Source: Hydrogenophaga sp.
Lineage (GTDB): Bacteria > Pseudomonadota > Gammaproteobacteria > Burkholderiales > Burkholderiaceae_C
Length of the DNA: 64,000 nt
Direction: 5' to 3'
NCBI GenBank assembly: GCA_018993155.1
Contig: JAGKSX010000041.1
Location: 21,085-85,084, forward strand
In this document: positions 25,330-34,107 of the stretch, one piece after another
Layout: the number at the start of each line of letters is the position of its first letter
Numbering within the stretch: the stretch's first letter is position 1
Translations under genes and position numbers: made by a program
Notes under the pieces: generated by a model
What the model was told of the DNA's origin: nothing
Database searches by the model: none
What the model saw: the letters and a program-made list of their open reading frames with translations, nothing else

Positions 25330-25815
25330 ATGCCCCCACCCGCCGCTTTCTACCGGCCCGATGCGCTTCCCGCGGACCAGAACGTGGGCTATCTGATGAA
25401 GCGCATCGTCAACGGCCTCGGTCACGACATCGATGCCTTGCTGGCGTCCCAGGGCCTGACGCACGCGCAGTGGATGCCGATCTACAAGCTGCACCTGGGC
25501 CAGGGTCGCACCGTGGCCGAACTGGCGGCCGCGTGCCTGATGGATGCGGGCGCCATGACCCGCACGCTGGACCGGCTCGAACGCAAAGGGCTGGTGCGCC
25601 GCACCCGCTCCGCCCAGGACCGGCGGGTGGTCGATCTGGCGCTCACGCCACAAGGCCGCGCCGCGGCGGCCGGGATCCCGTTCGTCCTGTGCGAGGTGCT
25701 CAATGCGCGCTTGGCAGGTTTCTCCAGGGAAGAGTGGCAGCAGCTCCAGTCCTTCCTCAGCCGCATGCTCGACAACGCGGCCGGATCGGGCGCGGGGCCT
25801 CTCACGCCCCGGTGA
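25330..25815 (+). CDS. MarR-family transcriptional regulator
   Basis: The 161-residue protein has the MarR winged helix (VAELAAACLMDAGAMTRTLDRLERKGLVRRTRSAQDRRVVDLALTPQGR, about 55-105). MarR proteins are dimers that release DNA on binding phenolic compounds. It is nine bases after the second GntR gene and probably ends the operon. Its 3' end overlaps the convergent crotonase gene by 14 bases. Two or three regulators on one aromatic locus suggest response to more than one signal, such as substrate and CoA-thioester. The target site was not identified. Confidence 0.9.
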   Translation: MPPPAAFYRPDALPADQNVGYLMKRIVNGLGHDIDALLASQGLTHAQWMPIYKLHLGQGRTVAELAAACLMDAGAMTRTLDRLERKGLVRRTRSAQDRRVVDLALTPQGRAAAAGIPFVLCEVLNARLAGFSREEWQQLQSFLSRMLDNAAGSGAGPLTPR

Positions 25816-26548
25816 AGCGCGGCGCGCGCCGCGCGCGCCGCGCGGCCACCCCTTCCGCCGCGTCCGCGCTGTCGGCCACCAGACGGGCCTGGTACTGGGT
25901 CATGACCATCGCTTCCACTGGTGCCTTGGCCAGCGCCTCGCGCGCGGTCTGCTTGAGAAAGCGCAACACGCTCGGCGAGGCATCGGCCAGGTGGTGCGCC
26001 ATCTCCATTGCCACCATGGTCTCTTCGCCGGGGGCGCACAGGCGGTTGACCAGGCCGACCTCGTGCGCGCGCAGCGCGCCCACGGGTCGGCCCAGCAGCA
26101 TCAGCTCCATCGCCACCTTGTGCGGCAGGCGCGGCAGCAGCGAGGTGATCAGGCCCGCCGCCGTGCCCAGTTGCGCTTCGGGGTAGATGAAGCTGGCCTC
26201 GCTGGACGCCACGCACAGGTCGCAGAACGCCACCATCGACACGCCCGCCGCGATCACCGGTCCCTGGACCGCGGCGATCACGGGTTTGCCCAGTGGAAAG
26301 GGCAGGTCGGGGATCGCGCGCCAGAAGTCCGCCGGGGCGTCCGAGGTGTCGAGGCCGGCGGTGAACACCGGCCCCTCGGCGCGCAGCACCGCGACGCGGT
26401 CACGCGAGGCCGAGAAGGCCTTCCACGCGGCGTGCAGCTGGTCCACCATGGCCGCGTTCATCGCGTTGCGCTTGTGGGACCGATTCAAGGTGATGACCCG
26501 GACCCGGCCCACGGAGCGCACGTCGATCAGCGCGTCGGGTGGCGTCAT
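25802..26548 (-). CDS. Enoyl-CoA hydratase/isomerase family protein
   Basis: The 248-residue crotonase-fold protein has NRSHKRNAMNAAMVDQL, the oxyanion-hole segment GPVFTAGLDTSD and VIAAVQGPVIAAGVSMVAFCDL. The first catalytic glutamate of rat enoyl-CoA hydratase (E144) is replaced by serine (AGVSMVAFCD), while the second (E164) is kept in FIYPEAQLG. A single-glutamate active site is seen in isomerases and in some hydratases and lyases. The start ATG 26548 overlaps the stop of the gene upstream (26545), so the two crotonases are coupled. It is the last gene of the minus-strand operon from 31913. Confidence 0.85.
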   Translation of the reverse strand: MTPPDALIDVRSVGRVRVITLNRSHKRNAMNAAMVDQLHAAWKAFSASRDRVAVLRAEGPVFTAGLDTSDAPADFWRAIPDLPFPLGKPVIAAVQGPVIAAGVSMVAFCDLCVASSEASFIYPEAQLGTAAGLITSLLPRLPHKVAMELMLLGRPVGALRAHEVGLVNRLCAPGEETMVAMEMAHHLADASPSVLRFLKQTAREALAKAPVEAMVMTQYQARLVADSADAAEGVAARRARRAPRFTGA

Positions 26549-27282
26549 CGGGTCTTCTCGAGAAAAGCCTTGAAGATGCGCTGCGTGTCTTCCGTGTTGA
26601 GCAGGTCGGCGAACGCGCGGACCTCGGCATCGAGCGCGCCCATCAATTCGGCCTCGTGGCTTCGGCGCAGCAGCGCCTTGCCGGTGCGCAGCGAGGCCCT
26701 GGGCAGCTGGGCCAGGTCCGCTGCGGTGGCCCGGGCGGTGGCCAGCACCTGGCCGGGTTCGGCCAGCGCGGTGACGAAGCCTGCGGCATGCGCTTCCTGC
26801 CCGGTGAAGGGCTTGCACTGCAACAGCCATTCGCGCGCCCGCCGCGCGCCCACGAGCCGTTCGAGCAGAAGGCTGGAGCCGGCTTCCGGGCACAGGCCCA
26901 GGGCCACGAACGGCATGCGAAAGCGCGTCTGCGGCGTGGCGTAGACAAAGTCCACGTGCTGCAGCAAGGTGGCCCCGATGCCGATGGCGAAACCTTCGAC
27001 GGCGGCGATCACCGGCACGTCGGTGCGGGCGAGCTTGCGCAGAAAGCGCACGGCGGGCGAGTCTTCGTGGCCGCGCCGGGTCTGGAAGTCCTGGATGTCC
27101 GCGCCCGCCGTGAACATGCCGCCCGCGCCGTGCAGGATGACGACCGCGCACGCGCCATCGGCACTGGCCTGCTCGATCAGCTCACCCAGCCGGTCGTACA
27201 TCGCGTGGCTGAGGGCGTTGCGCTTGTCCGGCCGGTCCAGGCAGATCTCCAGCACGCCCTGGTGGTTGTGCGAGCGGATCAT
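26545..27282 (-). CDS. Enoyl-CoA hydratase/isomerase family protein (ECI-like)
   Basis: The 245-residue crotonase-fold protein has LDRPDKRNALSHAMYDRL, MFTAGADIQDF and GFAIGIGATLLQHVDFVYA. Both hydratase glutamates are absent (threonine and phenylalanine at the E144 and E164 positions). Instead it has LGLCPEAGSSLLLERLVG, resembling the PEAxSS segment whose glutamate is catalytic in delta3,delta2-enoyl-CoA isomerases. I therefore read it as an isomerase rather than a hydratase, with moderate certainty. Four-base overlaps link it to both neighbours. Confidence 0.83.
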   Translation of the reverse strand: MIRSHNHQGVLEICLDRPDKRNALSHAMYDRLGELIEQASADGACAVVILHGAGGMFTAGADIQDFQTRRGHEDSPAVRFLRKLARTDVPVIAAVEGFAIGIGATLLQHVDFVYATPQTRFRMPFVALGLCPEAGSSLLLERLVGARRAREWLLQCKPFTGQEAHAAGFVTALAEPGQVLATARATAADLAQLPRASLRTGKALLRRSHEAELMGALDAEVRAFADLLNTEDTQRIFKAFLEKTR

Positions 27283-28571
27283 GGCGCCCCCACCGGGTCG
27301 GCTTCGTGGCAGGTGACGATGCCACGCTGCCGCAGGCCGTCGATCGCTGCCGCGTCCAGGCCCATGACGTCCGTGAGCACCTCGGCCGTGTGGCGACCCA
27401 GCGCGCTCGGGGCGCGCGGGTACCGGATGGGCGTGGCGCTGAACTTGATGGGGTTGGCGATGCCGCGCACGAAACCTTCGCCGTCGTCGCTGCCCACCTC
27501 CACGGCCATCTGGCGGTGGACGATCTGGGGATGCTGGAAGGTCTCGCGGTAGCTGTTGATGCGCCCATGCGGAATGTCGCAGCGCGCGAACGCCTCCAGC
27601 CAGTGCGCGCACGGTTGCCGTCCGATCAGCGCCTGCAGCTCGGGCAGCAGGGTCTCGCGGTGCCGGATGCGGCCGGACATGCGGGCGAACCTCGGGTCGG
27701 CCGCCAGGGTGGTGCTGTCCACGGCCTGGCAGAACCGGCCCCATTGGGCGTCGTTGCCCACCGCCACGACGATCTGGCCGTCGGCCGTGTCGAACACCTG
27801 GTAGGGCACCAGCGCCGGGTGCGCGTTGCCCCAGCGGCGCGGGTCCAGGTCGTTGACCAGGTGGAACGCACCCTGGTTGGAGGCCAGCGCGGTCACGCAG
27901 TCCAGCAGGGCGAGGTCGATGTACTGCCCTTCGCCGGTCGCGTGGCGGTGGTTGAGCGCGGCCAGCACCGCGATGGACGCGTACAGCCCGGTGGTGAGGT
28001 CGGCCATCGCGATGCCCACCTTCTGCGGCCCGCCGCCGGGCAGGTCGTCGCGCTCGCCGGTGATGCTCATCAGCCCGCCTTCGGCCTGGAAGACGAAGTC
28101 GTAGCCAGGGCGGTCGGCGTAGGGGCCGGTCTGGCCGTAGCCCGTGATGGAGCAGTAGACGATGCCGGGGTTGACGCGGCGGATGCTCTCGTAGTCCAGG
28201 CCGTACCGGGCCAGGTCACCCACCTTGAAGTTCTCGATGAACACGTCGCACCGCGCCGCCATCGAGCGCACGAGCTCGGCGCCCTCGGGCGACGCGATGT
28301 CGATGCCCACCGAGCGCTTGTTGCGGTTGGTCGAGGCGAAGTAGGTGGCGTCGTGCGCCTCGCGGCCGTCGGTGGTGCGGAAGTAGGGCGGGCCCCATTG
28401 GCGCGTGTCGTCGCCGCGCGTGGGGTGCTCGATCTTGATGACGTCGGCCCCCATGTCCGCCAGGGTCTGCGTGCACCAGGGCCCGGCGAGGATGCGGGTG
28501 AGGTCGAGCACGCGCACGTTGCCCAGGGCTTGCGCGTTCACTGGCGTGCCTTCGGCCTGTGTGGCGCTCAT
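27279..28571 (-). CDS. CaiB/BaiF family (family III) CoA-transferase
   Basis: The 430-residue protein has the family III signature VLDLTRILAGPWCTQTLADMGADVIKIEHPTRGDDTR, then NRNKRSVGIDIASPEG, FIENFKVGDLARYGLDY and the catalytic aspartate D191 in GIAMADLTTGLYA. It moves CoA from a donor thioester to a carboxylic acid, here probably the imported substrate of this operon. Full length for the family (about 400-430). Four-base overlaps join it to the ECI-like gene and to the aldehyde dehydrogenase gene, so the whole set is one transcript. Confidence 0.93.
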   Translation of the reverse strand: MSATQAEGTPVNAQALGNVRVLDLTRILAGPWCTQTLADMGADVIKIEHPTRGDDTRQWGPPYFRTTDGREAHDATYFASTNRNKRSVGIDIASPEGAELVRSMAARCDVFIENFKVGDLARYGLDYESIRRVNPGIVYCSITGYGQTGPYADRPGYDFVFQAEGGLMSITGERDDLPGGGPQKVGIAMADLTTGLYASIAVLAALNHRHATGEGQYIDLALLDCVTALASNQGAFHLVNDLDPRRWGNAHPALVPYQVFDTADGQIVVAVGNDAQWGRFCQAVDSTTLAADPRFARMSGRIRHRETLLPELQALIGRQPCAHWLEAFARCDIPHGRINSYRETFQHPQIVHRQMAVEVGSDDGEGFVRGIANPIKFSATPIRYPRAPSALGRHTAEVLTDVMGLDAAAIDGLRQRGIVTCHEADPVGAP

Positions 28572-30004
28572 GCCGCCCCCTGCGCCACGGGCGGGTTCAT
28601 CTGAATGGACTTGATCTGCATGAATTCCTCCAGGCCGAACAGGCCCGCCTCGCGGCCCACGCCGCTTTGTTTGTAGCCACCGAAGGGCGCGAGCGGGTTG
28701 AAGCGCGCGCCGTTGATGTCGACCTGTCCGGCGCGGATGCGGCCGGCCACTTCGCGGGCCGCAGCCGGCTCGCCCCAGACGGCGGCGGCCAGGCCGTACA
28801 CCGTGTCGTTGGCCAGCCGCACGGCCTCGGCTTCGTCCCCGTAGGTGCTCACGCTGAGCACCGGGCCGAACACCTCCTGGCGGAACAGCGGGTTGGCCGG
28901 CGTGACCCAGTAGGCCTGCGGTGCCACGAAAAAGCCGTCCGACGGCAGGGTCGCGGGCGTGTGGATGGCCTGTGCGCCCTGGGCCACCCCCTCGTCCACC
29001 AGCGCGTTCACGCCCTGCATCTGCCGCCGCGAAATCAGCGGTCCGATGCGCGAAGCCGCGTCCATGCTCGCGCCCACGGTCAGCCTGGCGAGCTCCTGCT
29101 GGATCAGCGCCTGCACCTCGTCGCGCTGGGCCTGGGGCACCAGCAAGCGGGTCAGGGCGCTGCAGGTCTGGCCGTTGTTCAACATGCACGAGGCCACCGA
29201 GGCCTTGATGGCACGCGGCAGGTCGGCGCCGGGCAGCACCACCGTGGGCGATTTCCCGCCCAGCTCGGTCGCCACCTTCTTGATGGTCTGGGCCGCCAGT
29301 GCGGTGACCGCGCGGCCGGCCGCGGTGGAGCCGGTGAAGCTGACCATGTCCACGAACGCACTGGCGGCCAGGGGCGCGCCCACCACCGTGCCCAGGCCGT
29401 TCACCACGTTGACCACGCCGTCGGGCAGGCCGGCGTCGTGCAGGGCCTCGCAGACCAGCTGCGTGGTCTGGGGCGTGAGTTCGCTGGGCTTGAGCACCAC
29501 CGTGTTGCCCGCGAGCAGGGCGGGCACGAGCTTGAGCACGATCTGGTGCAGCGGGAAGTTCCACGGCGTGATGCAGGCCACCACGCCGTACGGTTCGCGC
29601 ACCAGTTCGGAGTGCGCCAGCGGCGAGGACCAGCGCAAGGCCAGGGCGCAGTCGATGAAGTTCGTGATGTTGCGGATCGGCGCGTCCACCTGCACGATCT
29701 GCGAGATCTTGAGCGGCGTGCCCACCTCCTGCGCGATGGCCTGGGCCAGCGCGCTTTGGCGCTCGGTCAGCGCGGCCTGCCAGCGCTGCAGCCCCTGCAC
29801 CCGCTGCGCCAGCGGCCGTTCGCTCCAGCCGTCGAAGGCGCGCCGGGCCGCCTGGACGGCGCGCTCCACGTCACCTTCGTGGCCGCCGTTCACGCGCGCG
29901 GCCAGCTGCCCCGAGTTCGGTGCATGCACGTCGATGAAGTCCGTGCCCTGGCTCGCGCTCCAGGCGCCGTCGATGTACTGGCGGTCGTAGACGTGCGTCG
30001 TCAT
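28568..30004 (-). CDS. NAD(P)-dependent aldehyde dehydrogenase
   Basis: The 478-residue protein has all aldehyde dehydrogenase marks: ITPWNFPLHQ with N149, FTGSTAAGRAV, general base E247 in TELGGKSPTVVLP, nucleophile C281 in NNGQTCSALTRL, EVFGPVLSV and PFGGYKQSGVGREAG. It oxidises an aldehyde to the acid in the cytoplasm. In a CoA-dependent operon with crotonase-fold proteins, the aldehyde could arise by retro-aldol cleavage of a hydroxyacyl-CoA, as in ferulate and coumarate catabolism. That is inference; neither crotonase here shows the diagnostic glutamate of hydroxycinnamoyl-CoA lyase. Confidence 0.93.
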   Translation of the reverse strand: MTTHVYDRQYIDGAWSASQGTDFIDVHAPNSGQLAARVNGGHEGDVERAVQAARRAFDGWSERPLAQRVQGLQRWQAALTERQSALAQAIAQEVGTPLKISQIVQVDAPIRNITNFIDCALALRWSSPLAHSELVREPYGVVACITPWNFPLHQIVLKLVPALLAGNTVVLKPSELTPQTTQLVCEALHDAGLPDGVVNVVNGLGTVVGAPLAASAFVDMVSFTGSTAAGRAVTALAAQTIKKVATELGGKSPTVVLPGADLPRAIKASVASCMLNNGQTCSALTRLLVPQAQRDEVQALIQQELARLTVGASMDAASRIGPLISRRQMQGVNALVDEGVAQGAQAIHTPATLPSDGFFVAPQAYWVTPANPLFRQEVFGPVLSVSTYGDEAEAVRLANDTVYGLAAAVWGEPAAAREVAGRIRAGQVDINGARFNPLAPFGGYKQSGVGREAGLFGLEEFMQIKSIQMNPPVAQGAA

Positions 30005-30873
30005 GCCGACACCTCCGCCAGCGGCTGCACCCGCTCGGGTCGGCCCGACCACTGCCAGGCCAGCGAGTGCCGGGACACGCCCATCAGCACGCCGTTGAGC
30101 GCGCTGGGGTGGATCCACAGGCCATCGCGTTCCTGCGGCGTCTGGGTGCGCCGCGTCCAGCGGCAGCCGCGCCGATCCAGGCGGTCGATCACGGCCTGAA
30201 GGTCGTCGGTCTGCACGTAGCACATGTACAGGTCGTCTCCGCGCTTGGCCGAGAACCGGCCCATGGCGAAAGCGGGGTCGTGCGCCTCGGAGAGTTCGAT
30301 GCGATCCAGCCGGTCGGGATCGAACAGCATCAGCGTGCCGTCGTAGCCGAAGCGCGGAAAGCTGATGCCCACCATGCGATCGGCCTGCAGCCCCAGCGCG
30401 GCGGTGTAGCGCGCCGCCACGGCCTGCCACGGCGAGCGCAGCACCATGGTGAGTTCGTACAGGAACTCGATCGGCCCGGGCGCGCGCGGCCGGGCGGGCT
30501 GGGCGTGGGCGGACACCGTCAGCGGCAGTCCGTGCAGGTCGGCGCTGTCGAGGTACAGGCGGTCGTCGGCGCGCGTGAAGCGCACCGCGTTCGCCTTCAG
30601 ATGCTGTTCGCAGGCGGCGAGGTCGACGGCCGTCACCCCGCCCCGCAGCAGGCCCTCGCCGAAACGGTCGAGGTGCGTCCGCACGGGCCCATCGCCCCGG
30701 GGTTCGCACAGCTCCACCTCGGAGCCGCCGATCGCCATGCGGCGGACCCGCGCGTTGAGGAAGTCGCTCTCGAACGCCCCGGCCACGCAGGCGCCGAGCA
30801 CATCGGTGTAGTTCTGTTCGGCCTCGTCGAGCGAGCGGACCGCCACCAGGATTCTGTCTACGGTATGGAACAT
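30001..30873 (-). CDS. VOC (glyoxalase/bleomycin-resistance fold) family protein
   Basis: The 290-residue protein has two glyoxalase-like modules (MFHTVDRILVAVRSLDEAEQNYTDVLG; and from about 130, EFLYELTMVLRSPWQAVAARYTAALGLQ). Metal ligands of classic glyoxalase, epimerase or extradiol enzymes (His/Glu at fixed places) are not all obvious; H4 and the acidic residues in SEVELCEP are candidates. Methylmalonyl-CoA epimerases and type I extradiol dioxygenases share the fold, so it could be an epimerase or a binding protein. No precise function can be given. It overlaps the dehydrogenase gene by four bases. Confidence 0.75.
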   Translation of the reverse strand: MFHTVDRILVAVRSLDEAEQNYTDVLGACVAGAFESDFLNARVRRMAIGGSEVELCEPRGDGPVRTHLDRFGEGLLRGGVTAVDLAACEQHLKANAVRFTRADDRLYLDSADLHGLPLTVSAHAQPARPRAPGPIEFLYELTMVLRSPWQAVAARYTAALGLQADRMVGISFPRFGYDGTLMLFDPDRLDRIELSEAHDPAFAMGRFSAKRGDDLYMCYVQTDDLQAVIDRLDRRGCRWTRRTQTPQERDGLWIHPSALNGVLMGVSRHSLAWQWSGRPERVQPLAEVSA

Positions 30874-30878
30874 GGCGC

Positions 30879-31913
30879 TCAGTCGATCTGGATGCCCAGT
30901 TCCTTGATCAGGCCGCCCCAGCGGCGGTCCTCGGCGGCGACGAAGTCGCCGTACTCCTTGGGCGTGCTCGGCGTGATGTCGATGTTCTGCTGCCTGAAGT
31001 GCTCGATGAAGTCCGGCTTGGCCTGCACCGTGCGGATGGCGGCGTTCAGCTTGTTCACGATCTCCGGCGGCGTGCCCTTGGGCACGTGCACGCCGAACCA
31101 CGAGGCCACGGTGACGTCGGGCAGGCCGCTCTCCACCAGGGTCGGGACCTTGGGCAGCGCGATGGAGCGCTCGGCTTTGGTCACCGCCAGCGGAATGATC
31201 TTGCCGGCCTTGATGTGCGGCAGGGCGGTGTTGATGCTGTCGAACATGAAGTCCAGGTTGCCGGCCAGCAGATCGATCATGGCCGGCGCGCTGCCTTTGT
31301 AAGGCACGTGCGTCACCTTGATGCCGGCCGCCTTGGCGAACAGCTCGGCCGACAGGTGCGAGGACGAGCCCGGGCCGAAAGACCCGTAGTTGAGCCGGCC
31401 GGGGCGCAGCTTGGCCTCTTCCACCAGGCGCGCCACGTTGGGATAGGCCTTGACCTTCTCCGCGTTGATCACCAGCACGTTGGCGCCATCGGCCACTTTG
31501 GCCACGGGAATCAGGTCACCCGGCGCGTAGGGCATTTTCTTCAACAGGAAGGGGTTGACGCTGACCTGGCCGATGGCCCCGAACATCACCGTGTAGCCAT
31601 CGGCGCGTGACCGCGCCACCTGGCCGGCGGCGATCGAGCCGTTGGCGCCGGCGCGGTTCTCGACGACCACCGGCACGCCCAGCACCGGCGAGAGCTCGGC
31701 CGCGAGCTTGCGGGCGATCACGTCGTTGATGCCGCCCGCGGCATAACCCAGCACGAAGGTGACCGGCCGCTCGGGCCAGGCCGTGGCGGCCGCATCGGCG
31801 CCTTGCGCCAGGGCGCCCAGCGGCCAGGCCAGCGCGCCTGCGGCGCAGGTGGCCACTGCGGCCTGAAGCACGCGCCGCCGAGGGCCGCCGGAGGAGGTCA
31901 ATGTCTCGTTCAT
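30879..31913 (-). CDS. Bug/TctC-family periplasmic solute receptor
   Basis: The 344-residue protein has a signal peptide with an arginine run (GGPRRRVLQAAVATCAAGALAWPLGALAQ; Tat- or Sec-type cannot be told apart) and Bug motifs WPERPVTFVLGYAAGG, NDVIARKLAAELSP, ENRAGANG and THVPYKGSAPAMIDLLAG. It is the first gene of the minus-strand operon ending at 25802 and is five bases upstream of the VOC gene. It probably captures the acid whose CoA ester is handled by the downstream enzymes. The IclR gene is divergent, with 93 bases between starts. Confidence 0.93.
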   Translation of the reverse strand: MNETLTSSGGPRRRVLQAAVATCAAGALAWPLGALAQGADAAATAWPERPVTFVLGYAAGGINDVIARKLAAELSPVLGVPVVVENRAGANGSIAAGQVARSRADGYTVMFGAIGQVSVNPFLLKKMPYAPGDLIPVAKVADGANVLVINAEKVKAYPNVARLVEEAKLRPGRLNYGSFGPGSSSHLSAELFAKAAGIKVTHVPYKGSAPAMIDLLAGNLDFMFDSINTALPHIKAGKIIPLAVTKAERSIALPKVPTLVESGLPDVTVASWFGVHVPKGTPPEIVNKLNAAIRTVQAKPDFIEHFRQQNIDITPSTPKEYGDFVAAEDRRWGGLIKELGIQID

Positions 31914-31990
31914 GTCTCGTTCCTTTGTTGTGGAGGCCCGATTCTTCTGCGCGTCCCGGGCGCGTGGCCGACCGCTGGTTCAGCTTTTGT

Positions 31991-32001
31991 GCGAATATCG
32001 C
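31991..32001. promoter_or_regulatory. Candidate IclR operator
   Basis: GCGAATATCGC is an 11-base dyad (GCGA-N3-TCGC) ending five bases before the IclR start codon, in the spacer shared with the divergent Bug operon. IclR-family regulators of aromatic catabolism (PcaR, PobR types) often use sites with GCGA/TCGC-like arms near this position. Only the symmetry is seen directly. Confidence 0.35.
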
Positions 32002-32006
32002 CCGCC

Positions 32007-32825
32007 ATGCCCACCCGCCCCAGCGACCCCGGAACCACAGCCCTCGGCCGCGTGCAGCAGGCCGCCGAGCTGTGCAAGGGCGACCCCGATTTCATGCTCT
32101 CGCTGGCGCGTGGCATGCAGGTGCTTCTGGCGTTCTCCGAGCGACATGCGCCATTGTCCGTGTCGGACATCGCGGCCAAGACCGCGCTGGACCGCGCGGT
32201 GGTGCGGCGCTGCATCTTCACCCTGGAGCAGATGGGCATGGTCCGGGGGGAGAGCCGGCGCTACGTGCTGGACGCCGACGTGCTGAGCCTGGGGCACGCC
32301 TTCTTCTCGTCCAGCGACCTGGTCCACCGGGCGCAGCCCCTGATGGATGCCTTGAGCGACACAGTGCACACCAACGCGGCCCTGGCGATCCTGAACAACC
32401 ACGACGTCGTGTACCTCGTGCGCTCGCAAAGCCGGCGCCTGACGCAGCGCTCGCTTGGCATGGGCAGCCGGCTGCCCGCCTATTGCACGTCGCTGGGCCG
32501 TGTGCTGCTGGCCGGCCTGCCCGCTGCCGATCTGGACGCCTACTTCCGATCCACCAAACGCCGCCCGCTGACCTCGTACACCGTGACCGACGAAAGGAAG
32601 CTGCGCGAGATCCTCAAGGCCGTGCGCAAGGACGGTTTCGCCGCCGTCAACCAGGAGGTCGAGCTGGACCTGGTGGGAATCGCCATTCCGGTGAGCGTAC
32701 CCGGCTTCCACCAGCCGCTGGCCCTGAGCGTCACGGTCAATCCGCGTTTCACGACGGTGCGGGAGATGAAGGACCGGTACCTGGTCCACATGCGGGACAC
32801 CGCGAAGCGCCTGGAAGCGCTTTGA
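32007..32825 (+). CDS. IclR-family transcriptional regulator
   Basis: The 272-residue protein has the IclR winged helix (about 28-85; FMLSLARGMQVLLAFSERHAPLSVSDIAAKTALDRAVVRRCIFTLEQMGMV) and the IclR effector domain (SRLPAYCTSLGRVLLAGLP, DERKLREILKAVRKDGFAAVNQEVELDLVGIAIPV). LARGMQVL and YCTSLGRVLLA are typical of the PcaR/PcaU/PobR subgroup that controls aromatic degradation. It is divergent from the Bug-to-crotonase operon and most likely controls it. ATG 32007 is chosen from family length; the frame continues upstream to 31803 but would run into the Bug gene. Confidence 0.92.
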   Translation: MPTRPSDPGTTALGRVQQAAELCKGDPDFMLSLARGMQVLLAFSERHAPLSVSDIAAKTALDRAVVRRCIFTLEQMGMVRGESRRYVLDADVLSLGHAFFSSSDLVHRAQPLMDALSDTVHTNAALAILNNHDVVYLVRSQSRRLTQRSLGMGSRLPAYCTSLGRVLLAGLPAADLDAYFRSTKRRPLTSYTVTDERKLREILKAVRKDGFAAVNQEVELDLVGIAIPVSVPGFHQPLALSVTVNPRFTTVREMKDRYLVHMRDTAKRLEAL

Positions 32826-32867
32826 GCGAACACCCTGCGTCGGCCCGATGCCGCCGCCGGGCCTTGC

Positions 32868-34094
32868 TCAGGCGTGCTTCCGATCGACCAGCACCGGGGC
32901 ATCGGTGGCCAGATCGTCGACGCCCAGCCATTCGACGGTGTCCAGCCGGAGGCGCGTGCGCTGCTTGAAGACCTCCCGCAACTGCATTTCGACCGCAGGC
33001 GCCGCAACGCCCGGGTGCAGCACGCCGCGCAGGGTGATCGTTTCGCGGTGCGCTTGCGCCGTGACCACCAACTGTGCACGCTGGATCTGTGGCACCTGCA
33101 TCAGCACCTCGTCCACGTTGCGCGGATAGACGAAGATCTCCCGCATCTTCACCGCCTGCCCGACCCGGCCTTGGAGAAGGCCGATGCGGCCCACGAAGCC
33201 ATCGGCGGTGGTGCTCAAGCCACTCGCCACATCGCCCGTGCCAAAGCGCACAAGGGGCCAACCGCGGTCCAGGGTGGTGACCACGATCTCACCGGTCTCG
33301 CCCAAGGGCAATGGGACGCCCGTTTGCGGGTCGCAGATCTGGACCAGCCTGTGCGGTTGCACGGTGTAGCCTTCCAGCCCGGCTTCTTCGTGGCCGATGA
33401 GGCCGAAGTCGCCGGTGGCGTACGCCGAGAAGGTCTTGATGCCGTAGCGGCTCTCGAGCGCGCGCCGCTTGCCCATCCAGTCACCCATTTCCCCACCGAG
33501 CAGTGCCGACTTGAGTTTCCAGGCCGCCGGCAGCGCGTGGCCCAGCTGCTCCAGTGTGTGGACCAGTGTGACGAAGAAGGCGGTGGAGGCGCAGATGCAG
33601 GTGATGCCCAGTTCCAGGATCAGTTGGGCCTGTTGCTCGGCGCCGCCCGGGCCACAGGGGATCACGGTGGCGCCTGTGGCCGCGATGCCCTGGTCGAGCA
33701 GGATGCCCGCAGGCACCAGGTGGTACGACCAGGTGTTCAGTACCCGGTCCTGGGGACCGATGCCTGCCTGCCGGAAACAATGGGCAAACCCGTGACCGTC
33801 CTGGTCGTCGTTCAGCTGCGGTTCGTAGATGGGGCCTGGTGACACGAAGATGCGCCGGATCGCTGCTTCGTCGGCGGCCAGGAAGCCGCCAAAGGGCGGC
33901 GCCTTGCGTTGACGCTCCAGCAGCGCATCCTTGCTCGTGACGGGCAGGCGCGCCAGGTCGGCCGCGCTGCGGATGTCCTGGGGCGTCATGCGCGCACGCT
34001 CGTAGATGTCGCGGATGGCGGGTGCGCGGTCGTGGGCGTGCTGCTGCGCCGCGCGCAGTGCAGCGAGCCGATCCCGTGGCATGGGGTGTTCCAT
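32868..34094 (-). CDS. PaaK-like AMP-forming CoA ligase
   Basis: The 408-residue protein is of the phenylacetate-CoA ligase (PaaK) type adenylate-forming family: IYERARMTPQDIRSAADLARLPVTSKDALLERQ near the N-terminus, ATGDFGLIGHEEAGLEGYTV in place of the usual AxYGxTE-type loop, RFGTGDVA and MREIFVYPRNVDEVL in the C-terminal domain. The classic P-loop (SSGTTGKP) is missing, replaced by FVSPGPIYEPQ, so adenylation may use altered contacts or activity may be lost. It lies downstream of the hydratase gene (34108) on the same strand and shares that promoter. Confidence 0.8.
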   Translation of the reverse strand: MEHPMPRDRLAALRAAQQHAHDRAPAIRDIYERARMTPQDIRSAADLARLPVTSKDALLERQRKAPPFGGFLAADEAAIRRIFVSPGPIYEPQLNDDQDGHGFAHCFRQAGIGPQDRVLNTWSYHLVPAGILLDQGIAATGATVIPCGPGGAEQQAQLILELGITCICASTAFFVTLVHTLEQLGHALPAAWKLKSALLGGEMGDWMGKRRALESRYGIKTFSAYATGDFGLIGHEEAGLEGYTVQPHRLVQICDPQTGVPLPLGETGEIVVTTLDRGWPLVRFGTGDVASGLSTTADGFVGRIGLLQGRVGQAVKMREIFVYPRNVDEVLMQVPQIQRAQLVVTAQAHRETITLRGVLHPGVAAPAVEMQLREVFKQRTRLRLDTVEWLGVDDLATDAPVLVDRKHA

Positions 34095-34107
34095 GGCTGG
34101 CCTGTGC

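Noticed and set aside
25802-30004. Classical ferulate/coumarate (Fcs-Ech-Vdh) operon
   Set aside because: An aldehyde dehydrogenase and crotonases are present, but the crotonases lack the SExNWG-type segment of hydroxycinnamoyl-CoA lyases and activation is by CoA-transferase.
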